Shown one piece after another: positions 1 to 6,182 of a stretch of DNA of 6,182 bases. The notes below the pieces were generated by a model. The model was not told the DNA's origin, ran no database searches, and worked only from the letters and a program-made list of their open reading frames with translations. Source of the DNA: Candidatus Sodaliphilus limicaballi (lineage in GTDB: Bacteria; Bacteroidota; Bacteroidia; Bacteroidales; Muribaculaceae); contig JAGHSP010000238.1 in assembly GCA_018065815.1 (NCBI GenBank), positions 1-6,182 of the forward strand. Reading direction: 5' to 3'. Each line of letters opens with the position of its first letter. Positions within the stretch are counted from its first letter, which is position 1. Position numbers and translations under genes: made by a program.

Positions 1-28
1 CTGCTGGCACGGTGGCTTGCTTGCCGAG
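1..28. repeat. 28-bp direct repeat, copy 1
   Basis: Bases 1-28 are identical to 130-157. They begin CTGCTGGCACGG and end TTGCCGAG. The sequence diverges right after position 28, and the left boundary cannot be seen because it is the window edge, so the true repeat may be longer. The offset between copies is 129 bp. Confidence 0.9.
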
Positions 29-94
29 GACCAGGGTGGCAGAAACGAGGCCCAGGGGCTCGCGGGAGAAGCTGCGGGGGCTGGCAGGAGAAAC

Positions 95-128
95 AGTAGC
101 GGGACTAGTAGCGGGACCAGCAGCGGAC
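95..128. repeat. 12-bp tandem repeat, about 2.8 copies
   Basis: Units are 95-106 (AGTAGCGGGACT), 107-118 (AGTAGCGGGACC, one mismatch) and a partial, diverged copy at 119-128. It sits between the two 28-bp repeats. Confidence 0.75.
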
Positions 129-129
129 G

Positions 130-157
130 CTGCTGGCACGGTGGCTTGCTTGCCGAG
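130..157. repeat. 28-bp direct repeat, copy 2
   Basis: This is a perfect copy of bases 1-28 in the same orientation, 129 bp downstream. An exact 28-base match inside an otherwise degenerate tract suggests a recent duplication of a roughly 129-bp unit, or local gene conversion. Confidence 0.9.
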
Positions 158-168
158 CGTGAGGACTG

Positions 169-204
169 GCGGGAGAAAGTGCTGCGGGAGAAAGTGCTGC
201 GGGA
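169..204. repeat. 15-bp tandem repeat, 2.4 copies
   Basis: The unit GCGGGAGAAAGTGCT occurs perfectly at 169-183 and 184-198, followed by a truncated GCGGGA at 199-204. Identity of the two full units implies recent slippage. Confidence 0.85.
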
Positions 205-205
205 T

Positions 206-235
206 CAATGCGGGGGCAATGCGGGAGCAATGGAG
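206..235. repeat. 11-bp tandem repeat, about 2.7 copies
   Basis: Units are 206-216 (CAATGCGGGGG), 217-227 (CAATGCGGGAG) and a shortened CAATGGAG at 228-235. An 11-bp period is not a multiple of three, which argues against the tract being a translated repeat domain across its whole length. Confidence 0.75.
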
Positions 236-250
236 AAATGGGGGGTTTTA

Positions 251-282
251 TTTGATGGATTCAATAATATTTCGTACTTTTG
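251..282 (+). promoter_or_regulatory. Bacteroidota-type promoter for the yjgR-yqaA operon
   Basis: A -33 element TTTG at 251-254 is followed by a 20-bp spacer and a -7 element TACTTTTG at 275-282, which fits the Bacteroidota primary sigma factor consensus TTTG-N19-21-TAnnTTTG exactly. Transcription should start near 288-290, giving a short leader of about 40 nt. The promoter sits just where the GC-rich repeat tract gives way to A/T-rich DNA. The start site is inferred. Confidence 0.7.
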
Positions 283-328
283 CATGTTAGTAATCGTTTA
301 AGGACTCATTTTTAAATAGGAAATAATT

Positions 329-1951
329 ATGTACGACCAGCAGCATGGCTTATACATAGCCCACGGCCCTCAAGGCCCTATCAGTATCATTGGCAAGATG
401 GCCAATCGTCACGGACTCATAGCCGGAGCCACCGGCACAGGCAAGACTGTTACCCTTCAGGTGATGGCCGAGTCGTTCTGCCAGGCAGGCGTGCCTTGCT
501 TCATGGCCGATATGAAGGGGGACCTCTCGGGCATAAGCCAGGCTGGCAAGACCAGCGGTTTCATTGAGAAGCGTCAGGTTGAGTTCGGGATTGACAACCC
601 GCAGTTCCAGGCATGTCCGGTGCGTTTCTATGACGTCTATGGCGAGCAGGGGCACCCCATGCGCACGACCGTGTCGCAGATGGGTCCCGACCTGCTGGCA
701 CGACTGCTCGAACTCAATGACACGCAGACCGGAGTGCTCAACATCGTGTTCCGCATCGCCGACGACCGCGGGCTCTTGCTCGACGACATGAAGGACCTCA
801 GGGCTATGCTCGACTATGTGTCGAAGCATGCGTCGCAATACACCTCGACCTACGGCAACATAGCGCCGCAAAGCGTGGGAGCCATACAGCGTGCTCTGCT
901 CACACTCGACAGCCAGGGCGCCGACAAGTTCTTCGGCAAGCCTTCGTTCAACATCATGGACCTGATTGACCGCGAGGGTGGCAAGGGCATAATGAATGTG
1001 CTTGCTGCGGACAAACTCATGCTCAAGCCCAAGCTCTACTCTACCTTCTTGCTGTGGCTCATGAGCGAGCTCTACTCTACCCTGCCCGAAGTGGGTGACC
1101 TCGACATGCCCAAGCTCGTGTTTTTCTTTGACGAGGCGCACATGCTCTTTGACGGCACTAGCAAGGCTATGGTCGATAAGATAGAGCAGGTAATCAGGCT
1201 GATACGCAGCAAGGGCGTGGGCATCTACTTCGTGACCCAAAGCCCCACCGATCTGCCCGAGAGCATCCTGGGCCAGCTGGGCAACCGCGTGCAGCACGCA
1301 CTCAGGGCATTCACACCCAAGGATCAGAAGGCCGTGCGCACAGCAGCCGAGACCTTCCGCCCCAACCCCGAGTTCAAGACCGAAGACGCCATCACCACAC
1401 TAGAAACCGGCGAAGCGCTGGTGTCGGTGCTCGACAGCAAGGGAGCCCCCACGGTGGTGGAGCGCGCACGCATACTCTTCCCGTTGAGCCAGATAGGCGC
1501 CGTGAGCGAGTCGCAGCGTGCCGACATCATCAAGGCATCGCTCATCTACGGCCGTTATGACAAGGCCGAGGACCGCGAGAGCGCATTCGAAGTGCTGCTG
1601 GCGCAGAGCGAGAAGGAAGCGCAGCAGGCACAGGCCGACGCCGATGCCAAGGCTGCGGCCAAGGAAGAAGCCAAGGCCCAGAAAGAACGCGAGAAAGAAG
1701 AAGCACGTGCCCAGAAAGAACGCGAGAAAGAGGAGAAGAAGCCATCAATGTTGAAACGCGTGTTCAAGGCCATAGGCACAGCCATCACTGCTACCCTGGC
1801 AGCAATCGTGGGACGCAAGGTGCAAGAGAGCATTACAGGCAAGAAGCCACGCAAGAGCAGCACTAGCACCACAGGCCGCATAGCACGCAACGCCACCTCG
1901 GCAGCCACACGCACCATCACGCGCGACATCTTGGGCAACATCATGAAATAA
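329..1951 (+). CDS. yjgR: YjgR-family HerA/FtsK-like P-loop ATPase (DUF853), 540 aa
   Basis: This is a cytoplasmic P-loop ATPase of the HerA/FtsK superfamily whose substrate is not established. From memory it aligns closely with E. coli YjgR (about 500 aa) through most of its length, sharing ANRHGLI.GATGTGKTVTLQ, KLVFFFDEAH and GQLGNRVQHALRAFTPKDQK. Walker A is residues 33-40 (GATGTGKT), Walker B about 262-269 ending in Asp268-Glu269, and a conserved arginine-containing block spans 315-331 (Arg320 and Arg326, candidate arginine fingers). There is no room for the N-terminal HAS barrel of true HerA. Residues about 423-472 are an Ala/Glu/Lys/Arg-rich predicted coiled coil, followed by a hydrophobic or amphipathic stretch at 474-495 and a basic tail whose end resembles that of YjgR. 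The start is supported by an in-frame TAG at 317-319 and by AGGAA at 318-322. It probably forms an operon with the YqaA gene 10 bp downstream. 'yjgR' is the E. coli family name. Confidence 0.93.
   Translation: MYDQQHGLYIAHGPQGPISIIGKMANRHGLIAGATGTGKTVTLQVMAESFCQAGVPCFMADMKGDLSGISQAGKTSGFIEKRQVEFGIDNPQFQACPVRFYDVYGEQGHPMRTTVSQMGPDLLARLLELNDTQTGVLNIVFRIADDRGLLLDDMKDLRAMLDYVSKHASQYTSTYGNIAPQSVGAIQRALLTLDSQGADKFFGKPSFNIMDLIDREGGKGIMNVLAADKLMLKPKLYSTFLLWLMSELYSTLPEVGDLDMPKLVFFFDEAHMLFDGTSKAMVDKIEQVIRLIRSKGVGIYFVTQSPTDLPESILGQLGNRVQHALRAFTPKDQKAVRTAAETFRPNPEFKTEDAITTLETGEALVSVLDSKGAPTVVERARILFPLSQIGAVSESQRADIIKASLIYGRYDKAEDRESAFEVLLAQSEKEAQQAQADADAKAAAKEEAKAQKEREKEEARAQKEREKEEKKPSMLKRVFKAIGTAITATLAAIVGRKVQESITGKKPRKSSTSTTGRIARNATSAATRTITRDILGNIMK
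1676..1731 (+). repeat. 33-bp-period internal repeat encoding an 11-residue coiled-coil unit
   Basis: A 23-bp sequence at 1676-1698 is repeated perfectly at 1709-1731, an offset of 33 bp or 11 codons. It encodes AQKEREKEEAR followed by AQKEREKEEKK in the C-terminal charged segment of the ATPase. The 11-residue spacing fits a hendecad coiled coil. Near-identity at DNA level suggests a recent duplication, so copy number may vary among strains. Confidence 0.85.
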
Positions 1952-1961
1952 AGGCCGTTAG

Positions 1962-2417
1962 ATGGAATTTCTATTAGACCAACTAGGCTACTTGGGCGTG
2001 CTCATCAGCGCCTTTATTGCAGGAAGCGTGATTCCGCTAAGCAGCGAGGCAATAGTCGCGGCTTGCCTTGCCAAGCCCGGCATCAACCTCGTGTTGCTAC
2101 TCATCTCGGCTACAATAGGCAACGTGCTGGGCGGCATGACGTGCTACTGGATGGGGTCGAAGGGCAAGGACGAATGGGTCATCAAGTATGCCCACGTAAG
2201 CCCCGAGAAGCTGGCCCGTGCCCAGCGCATGGTAAGCGCCCATGGAGCATGGTTTGCCATCCTGGCATGGATTCCCATCCTGGGCTCGGCAATCACCGTG
2301 GCCCTGGGCTACATGCACGCCAACAAATGGGCAGTGGCCTTCTTCATGACCATAGGCAAAGCCATCCGCTACGCCGTCATCATCTGGGGCGTGGACTGGA
2401 TAGTGAAGCTGTTCTAA
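1962..2417 (+). CDS. yqaA: YqaA-family (DedA / SNARE-associated superfamily) inner-membrane protein, 151 aa
   Basis: This is a small multi-pass inner-membrane protein. Shared landmarks with E. coli YqaA, recalled from memory, are a Pro-Leu-x-Ser-Glu segment (P25-E29), ATIGNVLGGMT at 50-60, WIPILG at 103-108, a Gly-Tyr-Met plus Trp segment near 116-123, and GKAIRY at 132-137. These place it in the VTT/DedA superfamily, whose better-known members move undecaprenyl phosphate and other lipids. Transport by the YqaA branch itself is not established. Hydrophobic segments lie at about 8-36, 41-64, 96-117 and 123-148. Glu29 and Arg136 are the charged residues most likely to matter by analogy with DedA proteins. 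The start is fixed by an in-frame TAG directly before the ATG (1959-1961), with AAAGG at 1950-1954 as a ribosome site. The gene ends with tandem in-frame stops, TAA then TGA. It follows the ATPase by 10 bp, so the two are probably co-transcribed. I see no clear terminator after it. Confidence 0.88.
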   Translation: MEFLLDQLGYLGVLISAFIAGSVIPLSSEAIVAACLAKPGINLVLLLISATIGNVLGGMTCYWMGSKGKDEWVIKYAHVSPEKLARAQRMVSAHGAWFAILAWIPILGSAITVALGYMHANKWAVAFFMTIGKAIRYAVIIWGVDWIVKLF

Positions 2418-2458
2418 TGAATAGCAGGCGGACGACTTGAGTTTTCGCTGGAAATTCG

Positions 2459-2489
2459 TTTGTGTTTTCGTTAAATTTTACTACCTTTG
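2459..2489 (+). promoter_or_regulatory. Bacteroidota-type promoter for the pyruvate:ferredoxin oxidoreductase gene
   Basis: A -33 element TTTG at 2459-2462 is followed by a 19-bp spacer and a -7 element TACCTTTG at 2482-2489, a full match to the Bacteroidota consensus. Transcription should begin near 2495-2497, leaving a leader of about 100 nt. The promoter lies 41 bp beyond the end of the YqaA gene, so the oxidoreductase appears to have its own transcript. The start site is inferred. Confidence 0.75.
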
Positions 2490-2495
2490 TAGATT

Positions 2496-2597
2496 GAAAA
2501 GGAGTGTGATGCGGCCAGAGGTCGTGTTGCCTCCTCTAGACTATTGACAAATAACTATTTAACTAATTAATAATAGGTTAATTTTCTAAGAATTCTT
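2496..2597 (+). promoter_or_regulatory. Inferred 5' leader of the oxidoreductase mRNA
   Basis: The first half is mixed in composition and can form a weak hairpin: AGAGG at 2517-2521 pairs with CCTCT at 2533-2537 across an 11-nt loop. The second half (about 2543-2597) is very A/T-rich and unstructured, apart from a perfect 12-bp palindrome TAAGAATTCTTA at 2587-2598 that includes the A of the start codon. There is no Shine-Dalgarno sequence at a useful distance; the nearest AGG (2575-2577) is 20 nt from the ATG. An A/T-rich, open leader is typical for efficiently translated Bacteroidota genes. I recognise no riboswitch. Confidence 0.45.
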
Positions 2598-5500
2598 ATG
2601 AGTAAAGAAAAGAAATTCATGACCTGTGATGGTAACCAGGCTGCTGCCCACATCAGTTACATGTTTACTGAGGTGGCTGCGATCTACCCCATCACTCCGT
2701 CATCGACAATGGCAGAGCACGTTGACGAATGGGCTGCTGCTGGTCGTAAAAACATCTTTGGTGAAACAGTTCTCGTACAGGAAATGCAGAGCGAGGGTGG
2801 CGCAGCAGGTGCTGTTCACGGTTCGCTGCAGGCAGGTGCGCTCACCACAACTTACACTGCATCGCAGGGTCTGTTGCTGATGATCCCCAACATGTACAAG
2901 ATTGCAGGTGAGTTGCTTCCCGGCGTGTTCCACGTGTCGGCACGTACACTCGCAAGCCACACACTGTGTATCTTCGGTGACCACCAGGACGTGATGGCAA
3001 CGCGCCAGACTGGTTTCGCCATGCTGTGCGAAGGCTCAGTACAGGAGGTTATGGACCTCGCTGCAGTGGCTCACCTCAGCGCAATCAAGGGCCGCGTGCC
3101 TTTTGTTAACTTCTTCGACGGCTTCCGCACCTCACACGAGATTCAGAAGGTTGAGGCTATGGACATGGAAGACCTGCGTCCGCTGCTGGACCAGGAAGCG
3201 CTTGCCGACTTCCGCCGCCGTGCAATGAACCCCGATGCTCCCGTTACCCGCGGTACTGCTGAGAACCCCGACGTATTCTTCCAGCACCGTGAGTCATGCA
3301 ACGACTTCTACACCGCAGTTCCCGCAATCGTTGAGGACTACATGAAGAAGATCAACGAGATCACTGGCCGCCAGTATGGCCTGTTTGACTACTACGGAGC
3401 CAAGGACGCCGACCGCGTGATCATCGCTATGGGCTCAGTCACAGAGGCTATCCGCGAGGCTATCGACCACCTCACTGCCAAGGGTGAGAAGGTGGGTCTC
3501 GTAGCAGTTCCTCTGTATCGTCCCTTCAGCGCTAAGCACTTCCTTGCAGCCGTTCCCAGCACTGCCAAGCGCATCGCTGTGCTCGACCGCACAAAAGAGC
3601 CCGGTGCTAACGGCGAGCCCCTGTACCTCGACGTTAAGGACTGCTTCTACGGCGTGGAGAACGCTCCCGCTATCGTGGGCGGCCGCTACGGTCTTGGTAG
3701 CAAGGACACTACACCTGCTCAGATTCTTGCAGTATATGAGAACCTCGCACTGCCCATGCCCAAGAACCAGTTCACAATTGGTATCGAGGACGATGTTACA
3801 TTCACTTCACTCCCCCAGAAGGAAGAAGTTGCAATGGGCGGCGCTGGCATGTTCCAAGCCAAGTTCTACGGCCTGGGTGCTGACGGTACCGTAGGCGCAA
3901 ACAAGAACTCTGTGAAGATCATCGGCGACAACACCGACAAGTATTGCCAGGCATACTTCTCTTACGACTCAAAGAAGAGCGGCGGTTTCACTTGCTCACA
4001 CCTGCGTTTCGGTGACGAGCCCATCCGCTCAACTTACCTGGTGACAACCCCCAACTTCGTAGCATGCCACGTTCAGGCTTACCTGCACATGTATGACGTG
4101 ACTCGCGGCTTGCAGAAGAACGGCACATTCCTCTTGAACACCGTTTGGGAAGGCGAGCAGCTTGCTAAGAACCTGCCCAACAACGTGAAGAAGTACTTCG
4201 CTGAGAACAACATCACCGTTTACTATATCGACGCAACCAAGATTGCACAGGAAATTGGTCTGGGCAACCGCACCAACACAATCCTGCAGAGCGCATTCTT
4301 CCGCATCACCGAGGTTATCCCCGTTGACCTGGCAGTAGAGCAGATGAAGAAGTTCATCGTTAAGTCTTATGGCAAGAAGGGCGAGGACGTAGTCAACAAG
4401 AACTATCAGGCAGTTGACCGCGGCGGTGAGTTCAAGAAGCTCGACGTGGATCCCGCATGGGCAAGCCTCACAGTGGAGAACACCGTTGCCAACGACGCTC
4501 CTGTATTTGTTAACGAGGTGGTTCGTCCCATCAACGCACAGAATGGCGACCTCCTTCCCGTGAGCGCATTCAAGGGCCGCGAGGATGGTACATGGGACGC
4601 TGGTACAGCAGCTTATGAGAAGCGCGGCGTTGCTGCCTTCGTTCCTGTTTGGAACGCAGAGAACTGTATCCAGTGTAACAAGTGTGCTTACGTTTGTCCT
4701 CACGCAGCAATCCGTCCGTTCCTCATGAACGAGGCCGAAGCAGCTGCATCACCCTTCAAGACCGAAGACCAGCTCAAGGCTATCGGCAAGGGTCTCGAGG
4801 GTCTCACTTTCGTACAGGTTGTCGATGTTCTCGACTGTCTGGGTTGTGGCAACTGTGCCGACGTATGTCCCGGCAAGAAGGGCAACAGCGCACTCGAGAT
4901 GGTTCCCCTCATGGGCCACGAAGAGGACCAGAAGCTCTGGGACTACGCTGTTAATAACGTAACAAGCAAGCAGGCTCTCGTTGACACCAAGCTCAACGTG
5001 AAGAACAGCCAGTTCGCTACTCCCCTGTTTGAGTTCTCAGGCGCATGCTCTGGCTGCGGTGAGACTCCTTACCTGAAGCTGATTTCTCAGCTCTTCGGCG
5101 ACCGTGAGATGGTTGCCAACGCAACAGGCTGTAGCTCAATCTACTCAGCATCAGTTCCCTCTACACCTTACCGCGTGAACGAGAAGGGTCACGGTCCCGC
5201 TTGGGCTAACTCACTCTTCGAGGACTTCTGCGAGTTCGGTCTGGGTATGACTATCGCCGACGAGAAGATGCGCACACGCGTGACAGGCTTCGTACAGGAG
5301 GCAGTTGCCGACGAGACAGTTGCTCCCGAGGTTAAGGCACTCTACACCGAGTGGCTGGAGAACAAGAACGACGGTGCAAAGAGCCGCGAGCTCGCCGACA
5401 AGATCATGGCTGCAATCGAGCACAGCGACAACGCTGCCGACCTCAAGGTTAAGTCACTTGGCCAGTACCTGGTTAAGCGCAGCCAGTGGATCGTGGGCGG

Positions 5501-6152
5501 TGACGGCGCAAGCTACGACATCGGTTTCGGCGGTCTTGACCACGTTATCGCATCGGGCAAGAACGTCAACATCCTCGTTATCGACACCGAGGTTTACTCT
5601 AACACCGGTGGCCAGGCTTCAAAGGCAACTCCCATCGGCGCTATCGCCAAGTTTGCTGCTGCCGGCAAGCGCATCCGCAAGAAAGACCTTGGTCTCATCG
5701 CTTCAACCTATGGTTACGTTTACGTAGCCCAGGTAGCTATGGGCGCCGACAACGCACAGTGCCTCAAGGCAATCCGCGAGGCCGAGGCTTACGACGGTCC
5801 TTCAGTAATCATCGCTTACGCTCCCTGTATCAACCACGGTTTGAAGGTGGGTATGGGCAAGTCGCAGGCCGAGGAAGCAAAGGCTGTAGCATGCGGTTAC
5901 TGGCACCTGTGGCGTTACAACCCCGAGCTCGAGGCAGAGGGCAAGAACCCCTTCACACTCGACAGCAAGGAGCCCAACTGGGAAGGCTTCAACGACTTCC
6001 TCAAGGGTGAGGTACGCTATGCATCAGTGATGAAGCAGTATCCCGAGGAGGCAGAGCAACTCTTTGCAGCCGCTAAGGAGAACGCAATGTGGCGCTACAA
6101 CAACTACCGCCGTCTGGCTCGCCAGCAGTGGGGTGTTGAGCCCGAGGATTGA
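2598..6152 (+). CDS. nifJ: Pyruvate:ferredoxin (flavodoxin) oxidoreductase, single chain, 1184 aa
   Basis: This cytoplasmic, oxygen-sensitive enzyme converts pyruvate and CoA to acetyl-CoA and CO2 while reducing ferredoxin or flavodoxin, feeding fermentation and hydrogen or NADH balance. The fused domain order is complete. Residues about 10-250 are the N-terminal domain, with YPITPSS at 30-36 (Thr33), Glu66 and Arg116 matching substrate and cofactor residues of the Desulfovibrio enzyme. About 265-380 is domain II and about 413-615 the gamma-like domain. The 2x[4Fe-4S] ferredoxin domain has Cys690/693/696/700 and Cys747/750/753/757. The thiamine diphosphate domain has Cys817, Cys820, Cys845 and Cys1077 for the proximal cluster, a Gly-Asp-Gly motif at 968-970 and SNTGGQ at 1001-1006. 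The length is usual for anaerobic bacteria and no key residue is missing. An in-frame TAG at 2574-2576 limits the start. Arginine is almost all CGC/CGT and ATA is avoided, unlike the upstream genes, consistent with high expression. The exact electron acceptor cannot be told from sequence. Confidence 0.97.
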   Translation: MSKEKKFMTCDGNQAAAHISYMFTEVAAIYPITPSSTMAEHVDEWAAAGRKNIFGETVLVQEMQSEGGAAGAVHGSLQAGALTTTYTASQGLLLMIPNMYKIAGELLPGVFHVSARTLASHTLCIFGDHQDVMATRQTGFAMLCEGSVQEVMDLAAVAHLSAIKGRVPFVNFFDGFRTSHEIQKVEAMDMEDLRPLLDQEALADFRRRAMNPDAPVTRGTAENPDVFFQHRESCNDFYTAVPAIVEDYMKKINEITGRQYGLFDYYGAKDADRVIIAMGSVTEAIREAIDHLTAKGEKVGLVAVPLYRPFSAKHFLAAVPSTAKRIAVLDRTKEPGANGEPLYLDVKDCFYGVENAPAIVGGRYGLGSKDTTPAQILAVYENLALPMPKNQFTIGIEDDVTFTSLPQKEEVAMGGAGMFQAKFYGLGADGTVGANKNSVKIIGDNTDKYCQAYFSYDSKKSGGFTCSHLRFGDEPIRSTYLVTTPNFVACHVQAYLHMYDVTRGLQKNGTFLLNTVWEGEQLAKNLPNNVKKYFAENNITVYYIDATKIAQEIGLGNRTNTILQSAFFRITEVIPVDLAVEQMKKFIVKSYGKKGEDVVNKNYQAVDRGGEFKKLDVDPAWASLTVENTVANDAPVFVNEVVRPINAQNGDLLPVSAFKGREDGTWDAGTAAYEKRGVAAFVPVWNAENCIQCNKCAYVCPHAAIRPFLMNEAEAAASPFKTEDQLKAIGKGLEGLTFVQVVDVLDCLGCGNCADVCPGKKGNSALEMVPLMGHEEDQKLWDYAVNNVTSKQALVDTKLNVKNSQFATPLFEFSGACSGCGETPYLKLISQLFGDREMVANATGCSSIYSASVPSTPYRVNEKGHGPAWANSLFEDFCEFGLGMTIADEKMRTRVTGFVQEAVADETVAPEVKALYTEWLENKNDGAKSRELADKIMAAIEHSDNAADLKVKSLGQYLVKRSQWIVGGDGASYDIGFGGLDHVIASGKNVNILVIDTEVYSNTGGQASKATPIGAIAKFAAAGKRIRKKDLGLIASTYGYVYVAQVAMGADNAQCLKAIREAEAYDGPSVIIAYAPCINHGLKVGMGKSQAEEAKAVACGYWHLWRYNPELEAEGKNPFTLDSKEPNWEGFNDFLKGEVRYASVMKQYPEEAEQLFAAAKENAMWRYNNYRRLARQQWGVEPED

Positions 6153-6155
6153 TTT

Positions 6156-6182
6156 CCCCTGGTCCACATGACCTGACGAGGG
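6156..6182 (+). terminator. Possible terminator hairpin, cut by the window end
   Basis: Four bases after the oxidoreductase stop codon an imperfect inverted repeat begins. CCCCT at 6156-6160 can pair with AGGG at 6179-6182 and onward, and GGTC at 6161-6164 with GACC at 6170-6173 around a CACAT loop, leaving a 5-nt bulge on the 3' side. Any U-run would lie outside the window, so this is only a candidate. Confidence 0.3.

Larger units (their letters stand above)
1..235. repeat. GC-rich degenerate repeat tract, apparently non-coding
   Basis: This tract is built from variants of short G-rich motifs such as GCGGGAGAA (62-70, 169-177, 184-192), AGCGGGAC and CTGCGGG, with purines strongly favoured on the + strand. 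It contains one longer direct repeat and three short tandem arrays, listed separately. Two + strand frames are open across it, but both give low-complexity Gly/Ala/Arg/Glu-rich translations, overlap each other, lack a ribosome site and run into the promoter at 251-282, so I do not call a gene. One minus-strand frame is also open but has no ATG. The tract starts at or before the window edge, so its full extent and any upstream gene are unknown. It could be an expanded intergenic minisatellite or the decayed end of an upstream gene. Confidence 0.7.

Noticed and set aside
1..235. CRISPR array
   Set aside because: Only two copies of the 28-bp repeat are present, 129 bp apart, with repetitive DNA rather than unique spacers between them.
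12..301. Two overlapping + strand open frames of about 92-94 codons across the repeat tract
   Set aside because: Both are low-complexity readings of GC-rich repeats, overlap in different frames, lack a ribosome site and run through the promoter at 251-282.
350..1297. A 315-codon open frame antisense to the ATPase gene
   Set aside because: It lies wholly inside a well-conserved gene and its His/Leu/Val/Glu-rich translation reflects the complement of that gene's codon bias. It shows no recognisable domain.
329..1951. The HerA-like ATPase as part of an anti-phage system such as those pairing HerA with Sir2 or a nuclease
   Set aside because: It matches the housekeeping YjgR family rather than defence HerA proteins, lacks the N-terminal HAS barrel, and no nuclease, Sir2 or NurA gene is next to it.
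2418..2458. Intrinsic terminator after the YqaA gene
   Set aside because: No stable inverted repeat followed by a T-run is visible; the only T-rich stretches belong to the next promoter.
2544..2573. A sigma70-like promoter, TTGACA then TAATAA with an 18-bp spacer
   Set aside because: The Bacteroidota primary sigma factor does not use the TTGACA/TATAAT pattern, the region is A/T-rich so a match is easily found by chance, and a full Bacteroidota-type promoter lies just upstream.
4029..4703. A 224-codon open frame antisense to the oxidoreductase gene
   Set aside because: It is the complement of a strongly biased coding region, matching no family I recognise and having no promoter of its own.

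Overview
The window most likely comes from the chromosome of an anaerobic member of the Bacteroidales (phylum Bacteroidota). The main evidence is two matches to the Bacteroidota housekeeping promoter (TTTG, a 19-20 bp spacer, then TAnnTTTG), one ahead of each transcription unit. Weak Shine-Dalgarno signals, A/T-rich leaders and a single-chain pyruvate:ferredoxin oxidoreductase in a moderately GC-rich genome fit this. Genus cannot be fixed from the sequence alone. All three genes lie on the + strand.

Positions 1-235 hold a GC-rich, degenerate repeat tract with no credible gene: a perfect 28-bp direct repeat with copies 129 bp apart, plus short tandem units of 12, 15 and 11 bp. Base composition then switches abruptly to A/T-rich at about 245-328, where the first promoter lies. 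It serves a likely two-gene operon: a YjgR-type HerA/FtsK-like P-loop ATPase (329-1951), then after 10 bp a small YqaA-family (DedA-superfamily) membrane protein (1962-2417).

Positions 2418-2597 form the second regulatory interval. It has a promoter at 2459-2489 and an inferred leader of about 100 nt with a weak hairpin and a 12-bp palindrome touching the start codon. It drives the large pyruvate:ferredoxin (flavodoxin) oxidoreductase gene (2598-6152), which is intact and keeps all three [4Fe-4S] cysteine sets and the thiamine diphosphate motif. The last 27 bases may be the first part of a terminator hairpin cut by the window edge.

The oxidoreductase is a core enzyme of anaerobic energy metabolism, making acetyl-CoA and reduced ferredoxin, and its codon use looks like that of a strongly expressed gene. 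The ATPase/YqaA pair has no known link to it and its cellular role is unclear. I see no mobile element, RNA gene, CRISPR array or defence cassette. The less ordinary points are the upstream repeat tract, the ATPase-membrane protein pairing and the hendecad-repeat tail of the ATPase.
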